The notes: generated from the letters alone by a model not told the origin. Positions 11,001-20,815 are shown, numbered from the stretch's first letter. The stretch is 64,000 bases of DNA from Mytilus californianus (GCF_021869535.1 NW_026262734.1:92881285-92945284); one strand, 5' to 3'. Translations and numbers: made by a program.

Positions 11001-13220
11001 AAGGGGGGCCTCGGTGGCCGAGTGGTCTAAGTAGTTACTACTGTAATCACTAGCCAGTCAACACTGAGGTTGTGAGTTCGAACCCCGCTCGTGCGGGTGC
11101 ACTCGACTCCAATCTTAATTGACTAGGATTGTCAGTTTTCCTATCGAAGGTCGGTGGTTTTCTCCGGGCATTCCGGCTTCCTCCACCAATAAAAACTGGC
11201 CGCCACGAAATAGCCCAAAAAGCGGTGCTTAAAAGTGGCGTTAAAACACCAAAAATCAAATCAAATTAAAAACATAAGGATGCTAACAGTACCTCTGGTG
11301 TCAGAAGATAGCTTGTCTTACAGTGATTCTAAAAATACAAAGATTGTGAATTTTATCATGAAATAACGGAGATAATAAGCAACGCCCGATTGAATGAAAG
11401 TCACTCTCGGTGTCATGTTTATTTTTATCTTTTAATACCAAAAGGTTAGGTATGTCTATCAAAATGATAGAAATGATAAAAAAACTGAAAATTTTAGTAA
11501 ATATGTAAAATATGTAAAATTTTGACCCCATTTATCTCTAAAAGTAGTACATGCAGTTATTATTTTATTACATATTTGAATTGACAAGATAAAAGTAGCT
11601 TGTAAGAAAATTGTTTTAAAAAAGTAAAAGCATGGAATCAAAGCATGGACATCAAATCAAAAGACCCTTGGCGTCTTCTCCTTATGATTTACAAGTAAAA
11701 CATACATATCACGTATACCTAATACATAAAGGAGAACAACTATCGAACGAAATTTCCAAATCGCTCACTCAAAGTTATTCTTGACGTTCTGAGATGTTGT
11801 AACATTTTATTGTTATGAAGAAGTAAAAAACACAAGAACAAAAATGCTTATGAAGAAATAAACTGATTTGAACCAGAGAATAATTGCAGTTTTTTTACCA
11901 CCAAAATCAAATAAGAAAACGAAGAATAAGAATAATAAGGTAGCTTTGATGTAAGAGAATAGCTTATATCACACTATTCAAAAACACAATTTCTGATTAA
12001 ACCAAAGTAACTTCTGCTATCATATAAATATATTGTTTCTATATATATACCCTTTAAGTAACTACAAATCTAACAAAAAGAGCAGGTCAATTATAAATTT
12101 CCCCCACCTGTGTAACAATATACCAACTCCACATTCATATGGGATATACATTTCCCAACTCAGACGGCATTCAGGAGCTTTCAGCTGCTACTCAGACTTT
12201 ATAAAACGTCACAGTTATCTGAAAAGAAAGTTGATGCGCCAGGGTTATGTCAAACAATTACTCGTCCCTTTTCTAATTATTTTCTTTGGAAGAAACCAAG
12301 ACCTTATTGATAAATATTCGGTATCAACTTCACAAATAATACATGCTGATCTTGAAGTATAGATTCTAGGTACTGACGTTACTTATCATCTAAATTACGT
12401 GTTATAGTGGTCTGTTAATGTGTTCTTGTACATTGTTAACCGTAACGGTTTAGTCCTTTCCTTTGGTAACATACTTATGGCGTGGCTCGGTACTTATACA
12501 TCCCGCCATTGTGTTATTGTGCTATGGTCAATTTTGAATTCTTGTCTTATTTCTTATGTACTTTGTGTATAGAGTGTTTATATGCAATTTTGTTTTTCGG
12601 CTTGGCCAAGATCAGGTGCTTGTCTTTGTTGCAGATTGATGAAAAAATAAAGTTCAATAAATTATATTACAAGTATGTTCTATGTAACATTACATCCTTT
12701 GGACAGATCGTCTGAAAATTTTGTCCATTTCTGGTAAGAGGTTAAAAAGTTTTCACTTTAACATAACAGCTTCCAGAGATTTCCAGAGTGAGCTAAAGAT
12801 TATACAAACACAAGCATAACATATACATTTAACATATTTTATTGAACAAGGAATGCAGAACTTAAATGCAAAAGCTTCCAACAATATTGTAGGAACAAAA
12901 AATACAACACATAATGCCTAAAACTAATTTCCATTAAAATGATACAGTCACCAGAGGCCATGAGTAAATTTGTTAAACTGTGAGAGTATTTTACTCTAAA
13001 TACTTGAGTATTTAAAAAGAAAATATCTTAACGTATTTGCATTTTCTAAAGATAATACATATGGGGATAAAAGAAAACAAAATTTGGTGGCATAAGGAGG
13101 AAAACTGGGTTTATATTGTTTTGGGCAAAAAATTGGAAATCTTGGGCTACGGACTATACATATTGACATGTTTTTTTTTCAGAAAGATCTGAAAAAATCA
13201 TAGCTTCTACCACTACATGA
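1945..13220 (+). CDS. Candidate multi-exon gene for Ig-like membrane protein (5' incomplete)
   Basis: Proposed exons: 1945-2060, 3280-3460, 5519-5563, 7008-7052, 8180-8278, 9435-9548 and 13183-13220. All are bounded by AG/GT sites, and reading phase is kept at every junction: the first two join in phase 0, all later junctions are phase 1. The joined product is about 212 residues after an unseen N-terminus. In order it has an Ig-like segment with an NLT glycosylation site and several cysteines, two related 15-residue linkers, a strongly hydrophobic segment rich in V, I, F and Y, a charged loop, a second hydrophobic segment and a short Ser/Thr tail ending in TGA. An AATAAA lies at 13324-13329. 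Ig assignment is inference from the Tyr/Cys pattern; phase consistency is seen directly. It could be a pseudogene, or carry further small exons between 9.5 and 13.2 kb. Confidence 0.5.
3280..3460 (+). CDS. Exon: second half of Ig-like segment
   Basis: The acceptor tttctattcctatag has a good pyrimidine tract; the donor is gtattt. The exon has 60 codons plus one base. It encodes GLFYNVAFTYTSSDT followed by DLCIRCNGK and PFCKK, resembling the F-strand and second cysteine region of an Ig-like fold. The lysine codons in a run of nine A near 3448-3456 are a possible slippage or sequencing-error site. It is longer than the other exons here and has the most protein-like composition. Confidence 0.5.
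5519..5563 (+). CDS. Micro-exon, copy 1 (15 codons)
   Basis: A 45-base phase 1-1 exon with acceptor ttttgtaatacag and a consensus donor gtaagt. It encodes (D)LTTERNRVGIRPVE. Because it is symmetric in phase it can be skipped or duplicated without frameshift. It follows the Ig-like exons and would form a short juxtamembrane linker. Confidence 0.5.
7008..7052 (+). CDS. Micro-exon, copy 2 (15 codons)
   Basis: Paralogue of the exon about 1.49 kb upstream: same length, same phase, acceptor ttttttgttacag, donor gtatgc. It encodes (D)LTTKHNLVDISLVK. Both copies remain open with intact splice dinucleotides despite substantial divergence of the surrounding intron, which suggests both may be used, together or alternatively. 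Confidence 0.45.
8180..8278 (+). CDS. Exon: first hydrophobic (transmembrane-like) segment
   Basis: The acceptor is tcgtatattgaacag; the donor gtgaat is weak. The exon is phase 1-1, 99 bases. It encodes VYLAAIVFVGVFYILYPVSA and then VVVMI before RLYNASK, a good single-pass helix followed by positive charge. Placement after an Ig-like region fits a type I membrane protein, but a second hydrophobic exon follows. Confidence 0.5.
8316..8726. mobile_element. MITE-like element, decayed copy
   Basis: This shares ordered blocks with the copy at 47050-47500: ttatttcgttgtgcatttct, gacaataaa, an aaagggggt segment, ctggaccaaatca, and a 3' block gataacgacaatca. Its ends, GGATCACGAACAAAA and the complement of TTTTGTTCCAGACC, form a degraded inverted pair. 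It lies in the intron after the first hydrophobic exon. No transposase frame is present. Confidence 0.5.
9435..9548 (+). CDS. Exon: second hydrophobic segment
   Basis: The acceptor is gaattattatttcag and the donor gtaaac; 114 bases, phase 1-1. It encodes a basic stretch DQFDKIKQILSRIKS and then ISYLCIGSCLMFGVLSLGGL, a plausible second membrane segment, then KIK. With the preceding exon this gives a hairpin of two helices joined by a charged loop. Confidence 0.45.
9549..10524. other. Presumed intron sequence, nothing assigned
   Basis: AT-rich DNA without a convincing exon. A caag acceptor near 10192 followed by an open stretch was considered but its phase does not fit the gene. Confidence 0.4.
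10525..10865 (+). repeat. Dispersed repeat with an 18 bp palindrome
   Basis: This matches the reverse complement of 35037-35345 in the same block order: gcattagctacgagatat, ctaag.cacatcgctgatg, the perfect palindrome ATTCACTTGCAAGTGAAT, then gtgtgaccttca and a ggtaaaccattggttgac block. Two copies about 25 kb apart in opposite orientation with indels make this an old mobile or dispersed repeat. No coding capacity was seen. Confidence 0.6.
10991..11279 (+). mobile_element. tRNA-derived SINE (MetaSINE-type) with 14 bp target duplication
   Basis: The body is 11005-11265, flanked by perfect 14 bp direct repeats TTAAAAACATAAGG (10991-11004 and 11266-11279). The head has RNA polymerase III boxes: A-box TGGCCGAGTGG at 11015-11025 and B-box GAGTTCGAACC at 11074-11084, like a Leu/Ser-type tRNA. 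Around 11154-11195 is the block TTTTCTCCGGGCATTCCGG followed by cttcctccacc, which I recognise as the shared central domain of the MetaSINE superfamily. The 3' end is a short A-rich ATCAA-type tail. Perfect target duplications point to a fairly recent insertion. Confidence 0.88.
12033..12680 (+). pseudogene. Retroelement tail: RT C-terminal fragment plus 3' UTR (family B)
   Basis: An open frame to 12362 contains NFPHLCNNIPT, YGIYISQLRRHS and FGRNQDLIDKYSVS, which correspond to the post-RT thumb region of a bivalve and fish retroelement family (Penelope-like or related). After it, 12470-12660 looks like the element's 3' UTR, with aataaagttcaataaatt near the end. RT catalytic motifs are absent, so this is a 5'-truncated copy. 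It sits inside the presumed last intron of the Ig-like gene, same orientation. Superfamily placement is from memory. Confidence 0.6.
13183..13220 (+). CDS. Candidate terminal exon
   Basis: The acceptor is very strong (a run of nine T then CAG at 13181-13182). The phase-1 frame reads (E)RSEKIIASTTT and stops at TGA 13218-13220, followed by AATAAA at 13324-13329. It fits the phase of the exon ending at 9548. It is short, so chance is possible. Confidence 0.35.
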
Positions 13221-13610
13221 TTGTAAAAATCATAGTCATAGAGTCCGTTTGTGTTCAACATACCACTTCATTTGCATATACTATCATTTTTATACATTTA
13301 CAATTTCTCAAGAAATTCAACAAAATAAAACATATTAAATATTATTAGTTCTCAATACAATTAAGATATAAGCAGTCAGAACAGTTTCACATATCTAAAA
13401 CTTAAGTATTGATAGTGTTCTAATAGACATTCTCGGAAACTATAGTTCACAATAACTTTTATGTTTCGGATGATAATAACAGGTAAACTTACCTGTATGT
13501 CATCTCAAAATACACAATGTCTGGAAAGATGTGGCTACATGCTTTATAAACGAAAAACATTGAGAGAAAAGATTTTATTTTCAAATGTATAAACAGTATT
13601 TAATCTGTTT

Positions 13611-13883
13611 TTAATCGTCTGATTCTGAAGAAAAGCTGGCTTTCAAGGCTTTCAATATTTTAGGAATTTTCTTAGCCATGAATTTCGCATAGCTCAGCTG
13701 ATTCCTTTTAACTATCTGCATCAAAAATATACTTTTTTGACTCAGCTTTCTTTGTCTTTCGAGCACTAGGTCCGGGATGCTGCTCGTCAGATAGTTACCC
13801 GCTCTCCTCTTCCACCGCAGGATATTTTTGTTGTCCGCCCTAGTCTTACACTGCAGAACGTTTTTGTTTGTTATTTTTGTCAT
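13611..13883 (-). CDS. Unrecognised basic protein ORF with acidic serine tail
   Basis: A 90-codon frame that is less AT-rich than its surroundings, and extends open upstream to a TGA near 13928. Its N-terminal part contains a 12-residue tandem repeat, KNVLQCKTRADN then KNILRWKRRAGN, with a third weaker copy (KILCWKCNPG) just upstream of the ATG. The C-terminus is Lys-rich (KKIPKILKALKA) and ends SFSSESDD, a typical casein kinase 2-like acidic serine motif. I do not recognise the family. It may be a last exon, with an acceptor-like ttcag just upstream on the minus strand, or part of a mobile element. Confidence 0.35.
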   Translation of the reverse strand: MTKITNKNVLQCKTRADNKNILRWKRRAGNYLTSSIPDLVLERQRKLSQKSIFLMQIVKRNQLSYAKFMAKKIPKILKALKASFSSESDD

Positions 13884-13929
13884 CCCCGGATTACATTTCC
13901 AACAAAGGATTTTCTCCCTGAACCATCAC

Positions 13930-15054
13930 TTAACTTAGATATAGAATTGTAGACGAAGCGGTAGACACTTGGGAGGAACACGATGTTTTTCAAATGTTTT
14001 CACGACATAGATACTCCTTTTATCAAACAACTGGAGAAACACACAAAAGCCTTTAAGACATATTGAAACAAATTGGAAATTAGATTTTCCAGCGTAACAC
14101 TGGTAGGCTACACGAACTTATTCTAGAAATAGAGTAATGTTGTTCATGCTTTGGCTAAGATTATATCCGTGTTTTCATATCCTAACCTCAATTTTTGACG
14201 TAAGCTTTACCACAATACATGATGAAATTAATTGGTGCATTTCCGTGTTTTAATTTTAAATTACTATCATTCTCATAATCTGGTATAGTGGCCATCTCTA
14301 AATGAACGAAGAGCAAAGTGGGAAACTGGAAAAATCTTCTAATGGCATGGGACGGTACCTGAACGGAAATTTACAGGCAAAATTTGTTATATTGAATCCC
14401 GGTTTCTTGGACATCAAACTGACGCGCAACAGTTTGCAATGATCAGGTCAACTGGTAGAAATACTGAGCTTGACTTTCCTGAAGGGATTGTTTTACTGAT
14501 AAAATATTCCTTAATAGATATCCTCTTATGGTACCCTATACACGACAACAAATACAGCGAAAACCGGACAATTTAAAAGGGAGGTGTCGAAAAATTTAAA
14601 AAATGTTATCAAAGAATACAGAGTTACTGTTGAATATTCAATTTGAAAATTGAAGAATTATAGAGTTATTGGAAGTCTTTGCAGACATTCCGGCAGAAAA
14701 CTCTGTCAAGTTGTTGATATTTGTGCTGCATTTGTATGCAGGCGTCGCGACTTGTTTAGTTTTTTAAATTAAAATACAACTTTTACGTTATTCGCTCTTC
14801 AATTTATCAACATTGGAACTTTGAGATGGCCCCTATAGAATTATCCGTAAATGTCATCATCAATGTAAACACAAAAGTTTTAAACAGTTTTCGAAAAAGT
14901 CTAATAAGAGCATATAGTTTTAGGGCAAGATTTGACTTTTATGTAACTTCAACGTGGGGTTGATTAACGGAGTAGATATTATAAGAGCCTTTATTTGGCC
15001 CCTGAAATTGCAAACATAGTAATCTTATGCAAGCCTTTCAAAGATGTCGGCTTG
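13930..15054. other. No confident feature; possible decayed coding stretch
   Basis: Around 14280-14760 several frames show short protein-like runs broken by stops, and base composition is less AT-rich than the surroundings, so an old pseudogene is possible. I could not identify a family. Confidence 0.3.
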
Positions 15055-15438
15055 CAGGTGACCATTGCAACTTGAATGATGTTATATCAATGTAAATATT
15101 TACAGTTTAATCTAATCTAAATGCCTTTGTTTGCATTGCAGATATCAGAGCGAGAACTTTCCAGTAGCATAGTATATCATATATATAGTACTTAGCTGAA
15201 TCTATAAAAAAACTTCAGAATAAAGGTCCAAAAATCACCATTTTTGAAACGTTATGCTGTTGCACCATTTACATTTCAAAACACAGTTAATTTAGATAAT
15301 TTTGTATGATGCATTCCAAAATAGATATACTACAATATAGAGAAAACATTTAGCTTAACAGTATTTTTTACAGGAAAAAAATATGATAACAATTGTTGAA
15401 ATTATGAATAAATTTGTGCTACATGTACCTTTGTTATA

Positions 15439-15459
15439 TCTATACTACTAAAGGAAGAT

Positions 15460-15490
<31 letters not shown>

Positions 15491-15958
15491 CCATACAAAG
15501 TCAGAAATAGTTGTGATATGACGTATAAATGTAGTGTTTTGTATTTCCTAAATTCGTCTTTGAAACAATCTTTTTTCCACATAAAGCGCCAATTTTTGAG
15601 AAAATATCCAAATTCTGAGACAGTTATCGATCCGTGTCTCATACGCTTTCGCGCATGCTCAGTCGACGTACTGCCCGCGAAATCTATAATACTAAAATAA
15701 CGATGTCATGAACTTCGTCATTATACAGGGTTTAATACTACTAAATGCTATCTTTGTCACATGAATTTTCCGGTTGTAGTAAGAAAACCGGAACAAGTTC
15801 AAACAGAAAGATTTTGATAGCAAAGAAAACTATGAACCTTATAATCAGCACGACTTTATCAGATGACAATACGAATACTAAAAATCCAGGCTTAAATTAA
15901 GGCGTAGGTACTTTAAATAATTGAGTCACAGATCCGCGATGTCGCGGGTGTTTTCTAG
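15439..15958 (+). mobile_element. Non-autonomous Helitron, 520 bp
   Basis: The 5' end is TCTATACTACTAAAGG and the 3' end CTAG, preceded by hairpin CCGCGA-TG-TCGCGG (15933-15946). It sits between host A (15438) and T (15959), the canonical Helitron target, with no target duplication. The right arm of the surrounding inverted repeat, read in reverse, has the uninterrupted site ttgttata|taattta, exactly joining the two flanks. It encodes no Rep/helicase, so it moved with proteins supplied elsewhere. Internally a second 5'-like end, TCTATAATACTAAAATAACG, begins at 15683. Confidence 0.9.
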
Positions 15959-16032
15959 TAATTTAGGATATATCAATGTTTGAATTTATCACATCATTTC
16001 TAGCAAAACGAGCAAATATATATTAATAAAAT

Positions 16033-16115
16033 AGGAATGGAAATGGGGAATGTGTCAAAGAGACAACATCCCGACCAAAGAGTAAAAAACACAGCCAAAG
16101 GCACCCGAACGTATA
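16033..16115 (-). repeat. Fragment of the Penelope-like 3' UTR family
   Basis: The block ggggaatgtgtcaaagagac and the following aacatcccgaccaaagag match the reverse complement of about 19695-19745 in the Penelope-like copy downstream. The corresponding stretch is missing from the right arm of the inverted repeat, so it was added to the left arm after the arms formed. Confidence 0.55.
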
Positions 16116-17490
16116 TTTTACATAAGAAATAATTCACAATGTCAAAAATATAGTGGTTTTGTGATGTGAATTGTGCACTTTTATGTAATGTTTTTTCCAC
16201 ACTGGTCCATTATTTTTTACAGTATGTAGCCCTGTATTTCAGTATAGTCTATGTGGTAAACATAAGAATGCAGAATTGAGCATGCTCTTAGATCAGTCCA
16301 TTTTAAATTGTTGTATGTACAGGTTTCATTATTTAATGTCCTCACTGAAATAGAAGGCAAATGTTAAGGTCTGTAAATTGCTTACTTTTTATGTATAGTC
16401 CGTAGCCCTTTTGTTATTAAGATTTGTAAGACAGAATATTTCATAATTAATGTTCCAATGCTAATAATTCTATATGAACTGATATAATGTATCACAAAAC
16501 GAAAAATGTTATTGTAAATATTTACAAATATTAAGTTACTACAAAAATAACGGTACAAAAAAACAAGCCTATATTTAAAAATGTTCAACTTAAAACATTT
16601 AATCGTCTCATAAAACGGCATTTGTATGTAAAACAATCATTGCATTCGTTCAAACAAACCTATGATTGTGTTATAATCATTCTATCAATAATTTATATGA
16701 AGAATTTGGAAGTTATTATACTGGGCTACGAACACCAATTTTTCATCTAAAACTTCTTTTGGGGTTACTACAGAAGTTATTCATTACTGTTGTTTACTTT
16801 ACTGGTAACTCTGAAAATATAAAACAAGAGCATGATCAATTCTGCACTCTCTTGTGTACCACATACTATACTGAAATACAGGGCTACGGACTATACAAAA
16901 TTATGGAACAGTTTTGAAAAACATTAAAAAAAAGTGCACCTTTCACACCACAAAACCACAATTTTTTTTTAAGATAGTGGATATATTTTTTATGTGAATT
17001 AACCATTCTTAATAAAATATATTTGCTCTTTTTGCTAGAAATGATGTCATAAATTCCAATATTGATCAATCGTAAATTATATAACAAAGGTAAATGTAGC
17101 ACAAATTTATGCATACTTTTAACAGTTGTTATCATATTTTTCTCCTGTAAAAAATACTGTTGAGATGATTTTTTTCTCTATATTGTAGTATATCTTTTTT
17201 TGAATGCATCATTAACATTAATCTAAATAAACTGTGTTTTGAAATGTAAAAACAACAGATGCAACAGCATAACACTTAAAAAATGGTGATTTTTGGACCT
17301 TTATTCTAAAGTTTTTTTCTTCATATTTTCAGCTGAGTACTATATATATATATATATATGATATAATAGACCACTGGAAAGCACTCGCTCTGATCTCTGC
17401 AACGCAAACAAATGCATTTATATTAGATGAAACTCTACAGATTTACATTGATTTTATATCATCATTCAAGTTAGTTGCAATGGTCACCTC

Positions 17491-18219
17491 ATCTTGGCCA
17501 AGTCGTTTTTCTTTGTTGTACTAGTTATGTTAACTGCTGTTGCATAATTTTTTACATGTTTACCTATTATGTCTGTGTGTTTTGCTCACATACTGTTGGC
17601 AATATAATGGAATTCTTTGCAACTTTCATACAAGTAAGAGGTTTAACTAACTATGAAACCAGGTTTTCCCAACCATTTTCTGCATAAGGAGATGCCAGTA
17701 TCAAGTCAAGAACGTAACAGTAGTTTTCCATACGTTTGATGTGTTTGATCTGTTTTTGCAGTTTTATAAAGGACTTTCCGCTTTGAATTGGAGTTCGGTG
17801 CGGTCTATAACGAATCCAAAAAGTATGCCTGTGCCGTAGTTTTGAAAGAAATACACTAGCGCTTTGTTCATGCAATTGAAAATTTTAGGACATCATTTAT
17901 TTATATTAAAATCAAGAAGATACAAATTATATAATCCACCAATAATGCATTATTTGCAAGTCGTGAAAATAGACAACAACAAAAAAAAAAAAACCGTCAG
18001 ATTCAGTCCACAAAACATCACACAGAAACTAAGAATTGAGCACTCATACATTTATCTCAAAAAGAAAAATAATATGTCATTCAACTCTCAGTTTTCAACT
18101 TACCTGACAGGTGAAGAAAATAGGTGTCTTCTATTCTGCCGCAATTTTTTGGGAAAGTAAAATCAAAATTTAGAACTGAGATTGAAACTGAAACTACAAA
18201 TGTATGATAAAAGTAGAAC
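17491..18219. other. No confident feature
   Basis: AT-rich DNA. A 98-codon frame at 17864-18160 shows no recognisable motif, includes a poly-lysine run from an A tract, and may be upstream debris of the adjacent retroelement. Confidence 0.35.
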
Positions 18220-19755
18220 ATGTTAAAAATTTTACACACCTCATTAAATGGGCACTTAAAAAGTCAGAATGCGAATATATATGTTCAAACTCTTTTAGGT
18301 CATTTTTTAGTAACAACAAACAAAAGTACTATGTCAATTGGACCTGCTTTCATACTATAACTGCCCTTGAATTTTTACTAGATAACATTTTTGTATGCTA
18401 TGAAGATTCCGTATATCGTCAAGTTATTGGAATTCCAATGGTCCATCGAAACAACATCTGATTCAAAAATTTAATAAAACTTTTAGATATTTGGATGATA
18501 TATTGGCTCTAAATAATGCCGACTTCAGTATGTATACTAAAGAGATTTATCGTGCCGAATGGCTTTAAATAAGGCTAATACTAACAATGAACACTGCCCG
18601 TTCCTGGATCTTGTTATATATATATATCTTTAACGGGAAGCTCAATACCACATTTTAAGATAAAAGAGATGATTTTTCATTTCCTATTGTTAATTATCCA
18701 TTTTAAGTTGGTGACGTTACTTTGCCACCATCTTATGGTGTTTATATATCTCAACTTGTTCGATTCGCTCGTGTATGTAACAACGTATTTAATTTTAATA
18801 GAAGAAATCTCTGTATTACTGAAAAATTATTACACCACGGTTTTCGATATCACAAACTAGTCAAAACATTTGCTAAATTTTATCATCGGTACAAGGACAT
18901 CATTCGTAAATATAAATCAACATGCAGACATCTTATACGTTCAGGTATTTCACATCCAATCTTTTATGGTAATATTCTTTACAAAGCACAGAAATGTCGG
19001 TATTCACCTCAAAAGCTAACTAAACTTTTAAACAGACTTATTCAGAAGGAATATAGTTACGATACTGTTGTCAGTCATTAAAAATGGCATATTTTGGTTT
19101 TAATATTGATTCACTTATAGGGTCTTTGCATCGGAAATAAACACGTTTATTCTTAAACCAGTTGTTGGCATGATACGGGTTATGTTCTTCTCATATATTT
19201 TATGATGGTATGATTCTAAACCACTCACGGGAGGGATTGTGCTTGATTTTCATATGATAAAGACATAATTTTTCAATCAGTTTAAATGAGGTCTGGAGCT
19301 GGCATGTCAGTAACTGCTAGTAGTCCTTTGTTAATGTATGTATCATTGTCATTTTGCTTAGTTTCTTTTGTTACCTATTCTGACATCGGACTCGGACTTC
19401 TCTTAAACTGAGTTTTACTGTGTGTATACTGTGTGTTTGTTTATTCTACATTGGCTAGAGGTATAGGGGGAGATTGAGATCTCACAAAACATGTTTAACC
19501 CCGCCGCATTTTTACCTCTGGCCTTTGCTAGTCTTGTATGTTTTTTAATTTTAATTCATTTATATGTTTTGGAGTTTAGTATGACCATTTTCGCTGAACT
19601 AGTAAACATTTTTATTCAGGGGTCAGCTGAGGCTCTACTGCGGGTGCGGGATTTTCTCGCTGCATTGAAGATCCATTGGTGGCATTCGGCTGTTATCTGC
19701 TCTTTGATCGGGTTGTTGTCTCTTTATCACATTCCCCTTTTACATTTTAAATTTT
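18220..19755 (+). pseudogene. Penelope-like retroelement remnant (family A)
   Basis: Reading successive frames gives, in order, LIKWALKKSECEYICSN, DSVYRQVIGIPM (RT motif B region), KTFRYLDDILALNN (motif C with both aspartates at about 18484-18510), DKRDDFSFPIVNYPF, and SYGVYISQLVRFARVCNN through FRYHKLVKTFAKFYHRYKD to a stop near 19079. The frame is broken after GIPM, where roughly 25-30 residues are deleted relative to the copy at 43.0-44.5 kb, and by stops around 18565 and 18700. About 19080-19755 is 3' UTR, with the block acatgtttaaccccgccgca. It is dead. The Penelope-like assignment (possibly Naiad type) is from memory. Confidence 0.7.
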
Positions 19756-20445
19756 ATTCTTGCTTTATGAAATTGAGATCAAAATTTGTATTCTCATATT
19801 GTGCTTTTGTGTATCTTTCTAAGGTAGTGAATGCAATTTTGAAGTAAAGTTGTTCTTCTCAAGTTTCTTAATTCAAGATTATGACTAAATAGAGTATAAG
19901 GGGGCCAAAATATAATGTGACACGTGTAACTGTACCAATGGATTCGTCCTCATTTTTAATCGTATATCAATTTTTGTTTTAAATCTGTGGACTAACAAAA
20001 TAGAAAATCTTGATGATGTTAAAATATCTGCCGATTTTTATGATTTTCCCTATGTTTTCTATGTATTTTTGGTGTCTCATGCTGTTAAGTCTAACAGCAC
20101 GTATCTGAAAAACTAAAACGGTTACTTCATTTTTTTATTTTATTATCTGGTGGACTTTTACAAGCAGAATCCGTATATGAAATTAAAAACAATTCTGTGG
20201 AGTAGTTAAGTACACTTCGCCTTAATAGAAACTAGGTCTTTTTAATTTTTTATGTAACTACATGTATTTTTTGTCTTGATAACAGATACTTGTATTTCGT
20301 ATGCATGGAATTTGTTGATATGTTATAATGTGTGTCTATATTGTTGTATGGTCGATTTGAATAGCTCATTAGAGCTTGTGTTATATGTATTTTTTTACTG
20401 AATATTGACTCTAAATCAAACTTTGATTTCAAATGAATTGAATTA
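19756..20445. other. No confident feature
   Basis: AT-rich sequence after the retroelement tail; no exon, repeat or RNA gene that I can support. Confidence 0.4.
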
Positions 20446-20815
20446 ACAAGCTAAATATCTCAGGCCTAAGTCAAAAGACAACAAATTATGGCCTGCTCAA
20501 GTGTTTGCCAAAGATACAGTTATCTTCCTCGAGGTCAAAGTTCAGATCACATGAAGGTCATAATTGTACGGGGATATACAACCTCATGATGATACATTCA
20601 CATGCCAAAGAAGTAAGGCCTCGGTCAAAAGACGAAGAAGTTATGGCCTGTTCATGTTTCTTGCGAAAAAATACATTAAGTTGACCTTGAGGTCAAATTT
20701 GAAGGTCACTTTAAAGTCATCATAATACAAGACACTTAACATCATGATGTTACATCCACATGCCAAATATTTAAGGCCTAGATCAAAAGACAAAAAAGGA
20801 ATGGCCTATATGAAC
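20446..20815. repeat. ~157 bp tandem repeat, about 2.3 copies
   Basis: Each copy begins near an aggcct block followed by gtcaaaagac and atggcct (about 20463, 20619, 20775). Units also share catgccaaa, a gaccttgaggtca or gaggtcaaa segment, and tgatgatacat. The copies are clearly diverged. Confidence 0.65.

Larger units (their letters stand above)
15055..17490. repeat. Long inverted repeat (left arm 15055-16290, right arm 16830-17490)
   Basis: The left arm reads forward and the right arm as its reverse complement, with matching landmarks: ggtgaccattgcaac, tcagagcgag, aaaggtccaaaaatcacca, ttatgctgttgca, ttttacagga, caaatttatgctac complements, tcatttctagcaaaa, gtagccctgtatttcagtat and catgctctt. 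The left arm is longer because it took in a Helitron (15439-15958) and a short element fragment (about 16033-16115). A ~540 base spacer separates the arms; it contains no gene I can see. Confidence 0.8.

Noticed and set aside
11005..11100. Functional tRNA gene
   Set aside because: Only the A and B boxes fit; acceptor stem and cloverleaf do not close, and the SINE body and target duplications explain it.
19491..19847. 118-codon hydrophobic frame
   Set aside because: It lies in the 3' UTR of the Penelope-like element, in a region recurring as non-coding fragments (such as 16033-16115).
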